Source of the DNA: Paracoccus tegillarcae
GTDB lineage: Bacteria > Pseudomonadota > Alphaproteobacteria > Rhodobacterales > Rhodobacteraceae
NCBI RefSeq assembly: GCF_002847305.1
Contig: NZ_CP025408.1
Location: 2,935,001 to 2,999,000 of the forward strand
Length of the DNA stretch: 64,000 nucleotides
Direction of reading: 5' to 3'
This document shows positions 44,987 to 52,705 of this stretch, one piece after another (position 1 is the stretch's first letter; each line of letters starts with the position of its first letter). Below the pieces are notes generated by a model. That model ran no database searches. It was given only the letters and a program-made list of their open reading frames with translations, and was not told the DNA's origin. The translations under genes were made by a program, and so were the position numbers.

Positions 44987-45159
44987 ATGCGTTCTTTAAT
45001 GAACGCATCCGCGTTCAATCGTGAACAGAACTGCGTCTCTTTGTGAACGGGTTCACGGTAATATTTTATGATAACGCAATGAATAATATTGATAATATCA
45101 CGCGTCTCATTTTCGCCCTATACTAATCTAAATCTTCCAAAAGATTTAGATTAGTATAG
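44987..45159. other. Putative oriV: three 22-bp-spaced iterons, A+T-rich tract, long hairpin
   Basis: GCGT-N4-T-N2-TGAAC occurs at 44989, 45011 and 45033, exactly 22 bp apart. The first is part of the dyad ATGCGTTC/GAACGCAT, and GTGAAC-GG-GTTCAC closes the third. An A+T-rich tract follows (45057-45110), then a perfect 19-bp stem with a CCAA loop (45118-45159). IncQ origins have 20-22-bp iterons, an A+T-rich melting region and hairpin initiation sites, in this order. It lies directly downstream of repC. Confidence 0.8.
45118..45159. repeat. Perfect 19-bp-stem hairpin (ssi-like or bidirectional terminator)
   Basis: The arm 45118-45136 (begins CTATACTAATC) is perfectly inverted at 45141-45159 around loop CCAA. 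It is A+T-rich with no U tract. It lies between the convergent repC and integrase genes and next to the iterons; either a single-strand initiation site or a transcription barrier would fit. Confidence 0.75.
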
Positions 45160-45270
45160 AGGGGACAAACCCCTCGGACGCCGACATCAATACTTGAAGC
45201 ATTGACGTCGAAGTTCTCAAAAAAATGAGCATCAGCAAGTGCTGACATAATCTGCTTCGCATTCACATTA

Positions 45271-46788
45271 TTACATGACTCTGGGCAACGCCTCGACGGC
45301 GGAACGAAGGGAAGCAATAGGAGCTCGCCCGCCGTAACGGTCATCCTCAATGTCACCGACAAGGTGACCAAAGAGCTCCGCCCGGACATGTTTTTCAACA
45401 TTGGATTCGGCACGAAGCCCTTGGACAGCGTAGTGGCGGAAGGAATGGAATGACTTCTTCGGCTGGGACCCGAGGCGGTCGCTTTGGATGTTCCGCCAGA
45501 GGTAGTCCATCGAGTCGCCGATTTGTGAAGCGGAGCTCTTGCGTCGCAGGTCATTGAAAAGGTCGCTATGCCCTGCCTCGCGTTGCTTGTCCGCGAAATC
45601 GAGAAAGCCGAGTTCCACCAGATGCGGATGAACAGGAACAATCCGTTCTGACTGCGGGTTCTTGAGCCCGCGTCGGGCATTCGGGCGGATATGAAGGACG
45701 GGGATGCCGTCAATAGCACTGACGTCAGCCGTTTCAAGCCCGCAAATCTCCTCACGCCGGGCCCCGCTATATACGGCGATAAGAGGCACCCAATAGAGCC
45801 AATCCTTCACAATCACTTCACCCGGCTCACGGCGACGCTTGACGCTCTTACAGCCTTGCCAAGCTGGAGCCGAGAAGATGCGGGTAACATCGTCGGGCGT
45901 GAACGGTTCCCTCTCCTCTTTGGCGGTCCGTTTCAAGTAACGGCGAAGAAGCGACGGATTGACGGTTGCGTCCACCGTGATGCCCTCCGCCCGCGCTGCT
46001 TTCACAACTTTGCCAAGGTGGACAATATTGCGGTTGATGGTGGCGACGGAAAGCCCGACAGACGCGCCGGAAGCCTCGGCCTCTGCGATAATCTCGGAAA
46101 TCGGCTTGTCTCGCTCTTTGGCACTACGCCGGTAAGCGGGCGGTAGCTTGTCGAGGGTCGCAACGAAATAGGCAAGGTGGCGTTGGTGAAGATCTCGTAT
46201 GTCATCCACGCTGGTGATTTCGCAGAACAAATCAACAACCGCACGCATTTGCGTGAGCGTCTTGGCGTTCGCCCGTCCCGAACGCTCATGCGTATCGGTG
46301 ACACGGGCAACGATATCGCTTATCCGGCTCGAGAAGCCCGTTGCCGTTCGGGCGGGCTTCCGGCGTGGAGGAACGGGCCGAGCCGGGGGCGGTTCGATTT
46401 TTGCGGTCGCGGGTCCGCTGTTCGACGGCTCGCTTTGTTTCTTGCGAGGTTTGGGTTCGTCGTCTTCTGCGTCGCCGTGGTTAAAGAAGAAGAAGAAAGC
46501 ACGCCCTCCCGGAGTTTCTGCTGACATTTTTCCGATGGCTTCACAGTCTATCAAGGCACGTTCCTGCCTGATTGCCGTGGTGATGGCATCCCGAACAGAC
46601 AACAGGTCCGTCTTGCCCCGGTCAAGCAGATTCCAGCCATGGTTAGCCACCGCGGAAGCCACTCCTGAAAGTCGTTTTGCTTGAACGGGGTCAGTTGTGG
46701 CCAGCGGAACCTGAACGGCTCTACCGCGATAAATCCGACGCCAGGCATAAAACCGGCCCCGCCGGATGACATAGTTTGCGATGCCCAC
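45271..46788 (-). CDS. Tyrosine recombinase/integrase
   Basis: A 505-residue site-specific integrase (from GTG 46788, with GGGGGTG upstream; GTG 46833 would add 15 residues). The N-terminus ANYVIRRGRFYAWRRIYRG resembles the DUF6538 start of such enzymes, then a charged linker with a Phe run (about 112-116), the SAM-like core-binding domain, and the catalytic domain with R in YSGARREEICGL, HxxR in FHSFRHYAV, H in LFGHLVGD and the tyrosine in DDRYGG. It faces the tRNA-Gln attachment site 115 bp away and should catalyse excision and integration. Confidence 0.93.
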   Translation of the reverse strand: MGIANYVIRRGRFYAWRRIYRGRAVQVPLATTDPVQAKRLSGVASAVANHGWNLLDRGKTDLLSVRDAITTAIRQERALIDCEAIGKMSAETPGGRAFFFFFNHGDAEDDEPKPRKKQSEPSNSGPATAKIEPPPARPVPPRRKPARTATGFSSRISDIVARVTDTHERSGRANAKTLTQMRAVVDLFCEITSVDDIRDLHQRHLAYFVATLDKLPPAYRRSAKERDKPISEIIAEAEASGASVGLSVATINRNIVHLGKVVKAARAEGITVDATVNPSLLRRYLKRTAKEEREPFTPDDVTRIFSAPAWQGCKSVKRRREPGEVIVKDWLYWVPLIAVYSGARREEICGLETADVSAIDGIPVLHIRPNARRGLKNPQSERIVPVHPHLVELGFLDFADKQREAGHSDLFNDLRRKSSASQIGDSMDYLWRNIQSDRLGSQPKKSFHSFRHYAVQGLRAESNVEKHVRAELFGHLVGDIEDDRYGGRAPIASLRSAVEALPRVM

Positions 46789-46826
46789 CGCACCCCCTGA
46801 TTTCTGGGGTCGGCAGGCGTTTGCCC

Positions 46827-46852
46827 ATGTCACAATAGTGACATCGTGTCAC
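46827..46852. promoter_or_regulatory. TGTCAC repeats at the integrase promoter
   Basis: ATGTCAC-AATA-GTGACAT (46827-46844) is a perfect 7-bp dyad, followed by a further TGTCAC (46847-46852). The set covers the integrase 5' end, 50-90 bp from the att core. It may be an operator for the element's regulator or integrase arm-type sites. Confidence 0.5.
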
Positions 46853-46901
46853 CATTTCCCGAAACCGGGAAGGCGTCTGAACTCACGGGATTTTCAGGAT
46901 G

Positions 46902-46916
46902 TCTGGCTGGGGCGGT
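46902..46916. repeat. Right attachment site (attR) inside tRNA-Gln 3' end
   Basis: Exact 15-bp copy of 38957-38971. It covers the last 13 bases of the tRNA, including CCA, plus two bases. The tRNA sequence is intact because the element carries a replacement 3' end. Confidence 0.85.
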
Positions 46917-46978
46917 AGGATTCGAACCTACGGTACACGGTACCAAAAACCGATGCCTTACCACTTGGCTACGCCCCA
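46904..46978 (-). tRNA. tRNA-Gln (anticodon TTG), element attachment target
   Basis: Complete cloverleaf on the minus strand: acceptor TGGGGCG/CGCCCCA, D arm with AGCCAAGTGGTAAGGC, anticodon stem TCGGT/ACCGT around loop TTTTGGT (anticodon TTG), T arm with GGTTCGAATCC, discriminator G and encoded CCA. It closely follows the bacterial tRNA-Gln pattern. Its 3' end is the integration site. Confidence 0.96.
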
Positions 46979-47070
46979 ACTGTGCGGCGCTGTCTATCCA
47001 ACGGTGACGAGGGCTGCAAGTCGAAAATCCGGCGCTTGTCGAACTTTCCGGCGGCGGGTATGCGCAGCAT

Positions 47071-48258
47071 ATGGAGCAGGCAGACGTGGTCATATTGGGC
47101 GGAGGCGCGGCCGGACTTTTCTGTGCTGGCGAGGCGGCCGCACGCGGGTTGAAGGTGGTCGTTCTGGAACACGCCGCGCGCGCCGGAGAGAAAATCCGCA
47201 TCTCGGGCGGCGGGCGCTGCAACTTCACCAATCTGGCGACCGCACGCGACCGGTTCTTGTCGGAAAATCCACGATTTTGTGCCTCGGCATTGGCCGGTTT
47301 TGCAGCCCGGGATTTCGTCGATATGGTCGATCGGGCCGGGATTGCCTGGCACGAAAAGACCATGGGGCAGCTTTTCTGCGACGGGAAGGCCACGCAGATC
47401 ATCGACATGCTGTTGCAGCGCATGGGTGAGGCTGATCTGCGGTTGCGAACCGCGGTGACGGGGGTGAGCCGGGGCCAGGCGGGATTTGTCGTTGACAGTT
47501 CCGCGGGCCAGATCGCCGCGCGGCAGGTCGTGGTTGCGACCGGCGGCAAGTCGATCCCCAAGATGGGTGCCACCGGCATCGCCTATGATATTGCAGCGCA
47601 GTTCGGGCTGCGGGTGGTCGAAACGCGACCGGGCCTCGTTCCCTTGACATTCGCCGAGCAGGATCTGGATCTGTGCCGCCCACTGGCCGGCATTGCCGTT
47701 GATGCCGAGATTGCGCATGGGGGCGGGCGCTTTCGCGATGCATTGCTGTTTACCCATCGCGGGCTGTCGGGGCCGGTGATCCTGCAGATCTCCAGCTATT
47801 GGCAGCCGGGCGATGATCTGGTCATCGATCTGGCCCCGGGGGTCGATATGACTGCGCGGCTGAAGGAGTGGCGGGGGCAGGGCGGCCGGGTTGCGGTTGC
47901 GACGGTACTGGCCCGCGATCTGCCCGAGCGTCTGGCGCATGCGCTTGCAGCCGAGGTCGGTCTGGCCGACGCCCGGCTGGCCGATCAGAACAACAAGACA
48001 TTGGACCGATTGGGCGCGCGCGTGAACCGTTGGCGGTTGCGCCCGGTCGGCTCTGAAGGATATCGCACCGCCGAAGTGACGCTGGGCGGCATCGATACCC
48101 GAGATCTGGATGCGCGCACCATGCAGGCGCGGGACGTGCCGGGGCTGTTCTTCATTGGCGAATGCGTCGATGTCACGGGCTGGCTGGGCGGCTACAATTT
48201 CCAGTGGGCCTGGGCCTCTGCCTATGCGGCAGGGCGCGCATTTCAGACCGACGCCTGA
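47071..48258 (+). CDS. FAD/NAD(P)-binding flavoprotein, TIGR03862/HI0933-like
   Basis: A 395-residue flavoprotein of the YhiN/HI0933 superfamily. The dinucleotide-binding motif is VVILGGGAAGLFCAGEAAARGLKVVVLE, followed by RISGGGRCNFTN, the hallmark of this group. Further blocks are VVATGGKSIPKMGATG and the C-terminal GLFFIGECVDVTGWLGGYNFQWAWASAYAAGR, which closes the FAD site. The reaction is unknown; a redox role on tRNA or metabolites has been suggested for relatives. It lies just right of the element's tRNA. Confidence 0.85.
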   Translation: MEQADVVILGGGAAGLFCAGEAAARGLKVVVLEHAARAGEKIRISGGGRCNFTNLATARDRFLSENPRFCASALAGFAARDFVDMVDRAGIAWHEKTMGQLFCDGKATQIIDMLLQRMGEADLRLRTAVTGVSRGQAGFVVDSSAGQIAARQVVVATGGKSIPKMGATGIAYDIAAQFGLRVVETRPGLVPLTFAEQDLDLCRPLAGIAVDAEIAHGGGRFRDALLFTHRGLSGPVILQISSYWQPGDDLVIDLAPGVDMTARLKEWRGQGGRVAVATVLARDLPERLAHALAAEVGLADARLADQNNKTLDRLGARVNRWRLRPVGSEGYRTAEVTLGGIDTRDLDARTMQARDVPGLFFIGECVDVTGWLGGYNFQWAWASAYAAGRAFQTDA

Positions 48259-48546
48259 GCCAAAGCTGTGATTGCCGCACCCGAAGAAGGTCTGGCGTAA
48301 AGTATCCGACGCGGCCACTCGCAGCAGCGTCGAGGGGCCTTTGATATGGGCGGAGCGCCCCCAGAACCTTTCCTGTCTTCTCTGAGGATCGATCGGGAAC
48401 GCAGCTACGCCATGTGCATGAGGTTGCTGTCTTTCACCCCAAGCTTGATTGCGGCAATATCAAAGCTTAGGCGAAAGGCTGCTGGACCACCCGAACTGCG
48501 GACCAGAAGTGGTGGCGCGGGTTTTGGGCAGGCCTTTGCGGGCCGC

Positions 48547-49383
48547 CTAACCCATCACCGGATCGGCCTTGGCCAGGGCGTCGAATTGCATCAGCGATGA
48601 GATCAGCGCGGGCATTCGGTCCAGCGGGATCATGTTCGGGCCGTCAGAGGGCGCGTTGTCCGGGTCTTCATGGGTTTCGATAAACACCCCCGCAACACCA
48701 AGGGCGACCGCCGCGCGCGCCATGACCGGGGCGAATTCACGCTGCCCGCCGGAACTGCCGCCTTGTCCACCGGGCTGTTGCACCGAATGCGTCGCATCCA
48801 TGATGATCGGATAGCCGGTCCTCGCCATGATCGGCAGCGACCGCATGTCTGTGACCAGCGTGTTATAGCCAAAGCTGGCGCCGCGTTCGGTGAGGAGGAT
48901 CTTGTCATTTCCGGTCGAGGCGACCTTGTCGGCCACATTGGACATGTCCCACGGCGCGAGGAACTGACCTTTCTTGATGTTGACCACCGCGCCGGTTTCG
49001 CCTGCCGCCAGCAGCAGATCGGTCTGGCGGCTAAGAAAGGCCGGGATCTGGATAATGTCCACCGCTTGCGCTGCCGCACGGGCTTGATCGATGTCGTGCA
49101 CGTCCGTTACTACCGGGCATCCGATGCGGTCGCGGATGGTGGCCAGCATTTGCAGGCCCTCGTCGATACCCACACCACGCTTGCCGGTCAAAGAGGTGCG
49201 GTTCGCCTTGTCATAACTGGCTTTGAACACATAGCCCGCGCCGGCATCGGCACAGGCCTTGGCCATGGTTTCGGCGATCATCAGCGCGTGGTCCAGCGTT
49301 TCCAACTGGCAGGGGCCAGCGATGATGGTCAGGGGCAGGTCATTTCCGACCTCGAAATCGCCAATGGGAACGGTTTTCGTCAT
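48547..49383 (-). CDS. kdsA: 2-dehydro-3-deoxyphosphooctonate aldolase (KDO-8-phosphate synthase)
   Basis: A 278-residue enzyme condensing PEP with arabinose-5-phosphate to make KDO-8-phosphate. Key blocks are IIAGPCQLETLDHALMIAETM, FKASYDKANRTSLTGKRGVGIDEGLQML, VTDVHDIDQARAAAQAVDIIQIPAFLSRQTDLL, KKGQFLAPWDMSNV and DATHSVQQPGGQGGSSGGQR. KDO is needed for LPS inner core, and in some bacteria also as the linker for group 2 capsules. It overlaps kpsE by 4 bp, so here it is expressed with capsule-export genes. Confidence 0.95.
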   Translation of the reverse strand: MTKTVPIGDFEVGNDLPLTIIAGPCQLETLDHALMIAETMAKACADAGAGYVFKASYDKANRTSLTGKRGVGIDEGLQMLATIRDRIGCPVVTDVHDIDQARAAAQAVDIIQIPAFLSRQTDLLLAAGETGAVVNIKKGQFLAPWDMSNVADKVASTGNDKILLTERGASFGYNTLVTDMRSLPIMARTGYPIIMDATHSVQQPGGQGGSSGGQREFAPVMARAAVALGVAGVFIETHEDPDNAPSDGPNMIPLDRMPALISSLMQFDALAKADPVMG

Positions 49384-51296
49384 GAGGATACCTGCTCGCG
49401 GAGGATGGAGGCTGTCAGTGACATCATCAGGTAAATTCCTGAAAAGACAAGGAAGGCGACCAGTGTATTCTGGAACGCCTTTGGATATGTGGGTTCGTCC
49501 GGTGGGGTAGGCGAAACGGACATCGACAGATAGCGCACCTGCTTGTTTGCCTCGATTCTGGCCGTTTCCAGCTGGGCGGCAGATTGTGCCAGCAGTTCCT
49601 GGCGGGTCGACAGGTCACCCTCGGCGATGCGCAACTCGCCCGAGATCGCGGCCAGCGACGACCGCGTCTCATTGCCCTGCGTCAGTTGCTGTCGGGTCTG
49701 GGTAATCATCTCTTGCAGCCGGCCGATTTCGCCGTTCAACGCATCGACGCGACTTTGTTGCGGACGTGGATTGGCCAACAATGAGCCCAGTTCCAGCTCT
49801 TTGGTGTTCAGCTGTATCTCCAACTGGCTGATCTGCTGCATGACCACGCCGCCCTCGGCCGCCGGGTCCAGAACACCCAGTTCCTGCTGCAATTTCTGGA
49901 CCTGACGCTGCGCATCCAGCACTTTTTGCTCGGCGTCCTGATAGGATTCCATTGCACCGGTCATCTGGTCATCGCGCAGGCGCGAGGTCATCTGGTCGAC
50001 CTGGCCTTCTGCATATTCGATCAGCGCCAGCGAGAATCCTTCGCTCAGCTGTGGGTCTGGGGCGATGACTTCCATATTGATCATGCCTTCGGTCGGGTCG
50101 TAGCCGATTTTGACCGATTTCTGATATACCTTATAGGCGGCTTCGTTGCTGGCGTCAGGACTGAGACGTTGCACGGGGTCGATCAGCGGGTCCTGAAACG
50201 CCCGCTTGAAGCCCATGTCCCGATCCAGCCGCAACATGGCGTCCCGCGAGGTCAGATAGCTTTGCACCGCGATCGAGTCGGGGTTGGTTGCCATTTGCAT
50301 GCCTGCCAACATTCCGCCGGCTTCACTGCCACCGGCACCATTGGCTTGCTGGATCTGGAATTGCGATTTGGTTGCGTAAAGCGGCGTTGCCAGCGTGTAG
50401 TAATACCAACCGGCGATTGCGGTCGGCAGAAACACAAAGAACGCCAGGCGAATGAAAACCATGGCCAAGCGACGTCGGCGGCGGCGGGCGATATCTCGCT
50501 GGATGAGATAGATCTCTGCCGCGCGCTTGTCCTCGGTCAACTCCTCGCGAGAGCGCAGGCCGTTGTTCTCTTTTGGCTCCGGCCGGGCGGGGGCGGTCAC
50601 CTTGGGTGCGGCGGGCAGGTTCGAGGGGCGTGAAAGAACCGTTGGCGCATTCGGTGACGGCGCGGCTTGAGCGCGCGCACCCTCGGCCGACAGGACCCGG
50701 CCGACCGCTGTGCGATGCGATGGGTCGATGCCGCGTTCGCGCAGCAGCAACACCGCCTCTTCGTCGCTTTCGACCTCGATCTGGTGCAGCGCGGCGATGC
50801 GGCGGGCAATGCGCAATTGTCGAACGGTCAGGTTTTCTGCCTTGATCGCCGCGATTTTGCCTGCGTGGTCGTCGCTGCTTGTGCCTGCCGCCGCTGTGGT
50901 CGCGGATGCCGCAGGGGCGTCCTGGTTTGCCGGCCGATCGCCCTCTGACTGCGGGGCGGGTTCTGCGGTGGGAAAGCGGCGGTCGCCAAAGCCGTCATCA
51001 ATCGGCCCGCTTTGCATCAGAGATTCGGCCGAGGGGATCCGACCATCATCACCGCGCGTGTCGACATCATTTGCCGGTTCGTCCGGGTTTTTCTTGCGCA
51101 CTGAAATAGCGATCCTGGAACTGCTGAACGGCGTCGAACCAGCCGTGCCGGGCTTGGGCGGATCGCCGGCGCCTGCAGTGTCGTCTTGCGTGGTTTGCGC
51201 AGGCTCAGCGGCAGACGGCTGGCCGCTGCGCCTGTCGTCAAACCCGGTTCCGACACGGTCGATATGAAACCGTCGGGCTCTAGGCGGTGTAGTCAT
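49380..51296 (-). CDS. kpsE: Capsule polysaccharide export inner-membrane protein (KpsE-like)
   Basis: A 638-residue polysaccharide co-polymerase-type protein. Two membrane segments (about 278-300, and near the C-terminus VAFLVFSGIYLMMSLTASI) flank a long periplasmic coiled coil (DAQRQVQKLQQELGVL and beyond). It is about 250 residues longer than E. coli KpsE owing to an N-terminal Pro/Ala/Asp-rich cytoplasmic extension that contains a helical block RQLRIARRIAALHQIEVESDEEAVLLLRERGIDPS. ATG 51296 overlaps the kpsT stop. It bridges the ABC exporter to the outer membrane. Confidence 0.85.
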   Translation of the reverse strand: MTTPPRARRFHIDRVGTGFDDRRSGQPSAAEPAQTTQDDTAGAGDPPKPGTAGSTPFSSSRIAISVRKKNPDEPANDVDTRGDDGRIPSAESLMQSGPIDDGFGDRRFPTAEPAPQSEGDRPANQDAPAASATTAAAGTSSDDHAGKIAAIKAENLTVRQLRIARRIAALHQIEVESDEEAVLLLRERGIDPSHRTAVGRVLSAEGARAQAAPSPNAPTVLSRPSNLPAAPKVTAPARPEPKENNGLRSREELTEDKRAAEIYLIQRDIARRRRRRLAMVFIRLAFFVFLPTAIAGWYYYTLATPLYATKSQFQIQQANGAGGSEAGGMLAGMQMATNPDSIAVQSYLTSRDAMLRLDRDMGFKRAFQDPLIDPVQRLSPDASNEAAYKVYQKSVKIGYDPTEGMINMEVIAPDPQLSEGFSLALIEYAEGQVDQMTSRLRDDQMTGAMESYQDAEQKVLDAQRQVQKLQQELGVLDPAAEGGVVMQQISQLEIQLNTKELELGSLLANPRPQQSRVDALNGEIGRLQEMITQTRQQLTQGNETRSSLAAISGELRIAEGDLSTRQELLAQSAAQLETARIEANKQVRYLSMSVSPTPPDEPTYPKAFQNTLVAFLVFSGIYLMMSLTASILREQVSS

Positions 51297-51933
51297 AATA
51301 CTGCTTCGCCTCGTCAAGTGTCTCGAACATATACAGTTTCCCGTCTCGCATGGTTGCGGCAGAACGACAAAACTTTTCGATCGTGCCGGGCTGGTGCGAA
51401 ACGATGATCACGGTCGCGTTGCGCAGCCGGTCATGCAGAACCGAGCCTGCCTTGCGATTGAACTCTGCGTCGGTGGTCTGCGGCATCCCTTCATCGATCA
51501 GATAGATGTCGAACTCCAGCGCCAACAGCAGTGAAAAGGTGAACCGTTGTCGCATGCCGGTGGAATAAGTCCCGATGGGCATGTCGAAATATTCGCCGAT
51601 ATCCGTCAGCCAGCGACAGAATGCCTCGATATAATCGGGGTCCAGTCCATAGATGCGCGCAATATAGCGCGCATTTTCATTGGCTGAATGTCGCGCGATG
51701 ACGCCGCCCATGAATCCCAAAGGGAAAGAGATGCGGCAATCGCTGCGAATCTCGCCCTCATCGGGCTTTTCCAATCCGCACATCATGTTGATAAGGGTCG
51801 TCTTGCCGGTGCCATTTGGTGCCAGAATACCAAGCGAGTTGCCCAGTTCGACCCTGAAGGATGCCTGGTCAAGTATGACCTTGCGTTGTTTTCCGGTCCA
51901 GAAAGACTTGGAAACATTATCAAATTCCAGCAT
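51280..51933 (-). CDS. kpsT: Capsule polysaccharide ABC transporter ATPase (KpsT-like)
   Basis: A 217-residue ATPase from ATG 51933 (MLEFDNVSKSFW, the usual KpsT start; GTG 51981 would add 16 residues). Walker A is APNGTGKTTLI, the signature region STGMRQRFTFSLLLALEF is the KpsT-type degenerate one, and Walker B is YLIDEGMP, where Gly replaces Pro as in KpsT. It energises capsule export with a KpsM permease, but no kpsM is adjacent. Operon order is kpsT - kpsE - kdsA. Confidence 0.9.
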   Translation of the reverse strand: MLEFDNVSKSFWTGKQRKVILDQASFRVELGNSLGILAPNGTGKTTLINMMCGLEKPDEGEIRSDCRISFPLGFMGGVIARHSANENARYIARIYGLDPDYIEAFCRWLTDIGEYFDMPIGTYSTGMRQRFTFSLLLALEFDIYLIDEGMPQTTDAEFNRKAGSVLHDRLRNATVIIVSHQPGTIEKFCRSAATMRDGKLYMFETLDEAKQYYDYTA

Positions 51934-52111
51934 TGGCGCGGTGTCCGTTCCGTCCTTGCATCCCGTTCCGGGCATCTTCACGCCAGTAGCCGGCGGCGGC
52001 TTGCCGGAACATAAGTCCGCATATCTTCGCTGTCCAGTTTGACCTCAAGTTGCTGCGAAATCGTTACCAACGCTCGATTTTTATACAGAGAATTCGATAT
52101 AGCCTGTCGGT

Positions 52112-52705
52112 ATGGACAGGCTTGCCAATGATATCAGCAGCTGCCGGCTTTGCGCGGAAAGGTTCGCGGCGACGGCCACCGCGCATCGCCCCCGCCCGGT
52201 CGTGTGGTTCCGACCCGCGGCGCGTTTGCTGATCGCAGGACAGGCACCCGGCCTGCGCGTTCATGAAAGCGGCCGGCCGTTTGCCGACCGTTCCGGTGAT
52301 CGACTGCGCGAATGGATGGGGCTGGATCGGGCCGCGTTCTATGACACTGCGCGGGTCGCCATCGTGCCCATGTCCTTCTGTTTTCCGGGCTATGACGCGA
52401 AGGGTGCCGATCTGCCGCCACCGGCCATTTGTGCTGCGACCTGGCGCAAGCGGGTGCTGGCAGACTTGCGGCCTCGTTTGACCCTGCTGGTGGGCGCGCA
52501 TGCGCATCGCTGGCATCTGGGCGCGCGGGCTTCGGTCTCCGAAACCGTGGCGGGCTGGCAAGCGCACGCGCCGACCGTCTTTCCCTTGCCGCATCCCAGT
52601 TGGCGCAACAATGGCTGGCTGAAACGCAATCCCTGGTTCGAGGCCGAGTTGCTGCCCGCCCTGCGCGCCGAGGTCGCCCGCCTGTTGGCCGATCAAACCG
52701 CCTGA
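52112..52705 (+). CDS. Uracil-DNA glycosylase superfamily protein
   Basis: A 197-residue protein with the UDG fold of the COG1573-like branch. The active-site loop is LLIAGQAPGLRVHESGRPFAD and the DNA-minor-groove loop is LPHPSWRNN. An N-terminal SCRLCAERF could be the start of the cysteine set seen in Fe-S UDGs, but the other ligands are missing. It is divergent from kpsT and its end overlaps the serine hydrolase gene on the other strand by 13 bp. Repair activity is inferred. Confidence 0.8.
   Translation: MDRLANDISSCRLCAERFAATATAHRPRPVVWFRPAARLLIAGQAPGLRVHESGRPFADRSGDRLREWMGLDRAAFYDTARVAIVPMSFCFPGYDAKGADLPPPAICAATWRKRVLADLRPRLTLLVGAHAHRWHLGARASVSETVAGWQAHAPTVFPLPHPSWRNNGWLKRNPWFEAELLPALRAEVARLLADQTA

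Larger units (their letters stand above)
38957..46916. mobile_element. Integrated IncQ-like mobilisable element in tRNA-Gln
   Basis: A 15-bp direct repeat bounds about 7.95 kb. The right copy lies in the 3' end of tRNA-Gln(TTG); a tyrosine integrase is directly inside it. The content is DUF262, HEPN, a MobV-like protein with an oriT-like repeat, an XRE regulator, a zinc-ribbon membrane protein, IncQ-type RepA and RepC, and an iteron origin-like region. Base composition is visibly lower in G+C than the flanks, most strongly in the DUF262/HEPN pair. I interpret it as a site-specifically integrated IncQ-like plasmid or IME. Confidence 0.87.

Noticed and set aside
45118..45159. Hairpin considered only as a terminator for repC and the integrase gene
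   Set aside because: The 19-bp stem is A+T-rich, lacks flanking U tracts and sits in an iteron origin context, so an origin role is at least as likely. It is kept as an ssi-like repeat.
38957..46916. The element as a prophage remnant
   Set aside because: There are no capsid, portal, terminase, tail or lysis genes; replication genes are plasmid IncQ-type. A phage satellite is not excluded, but no packaging gene is visible.
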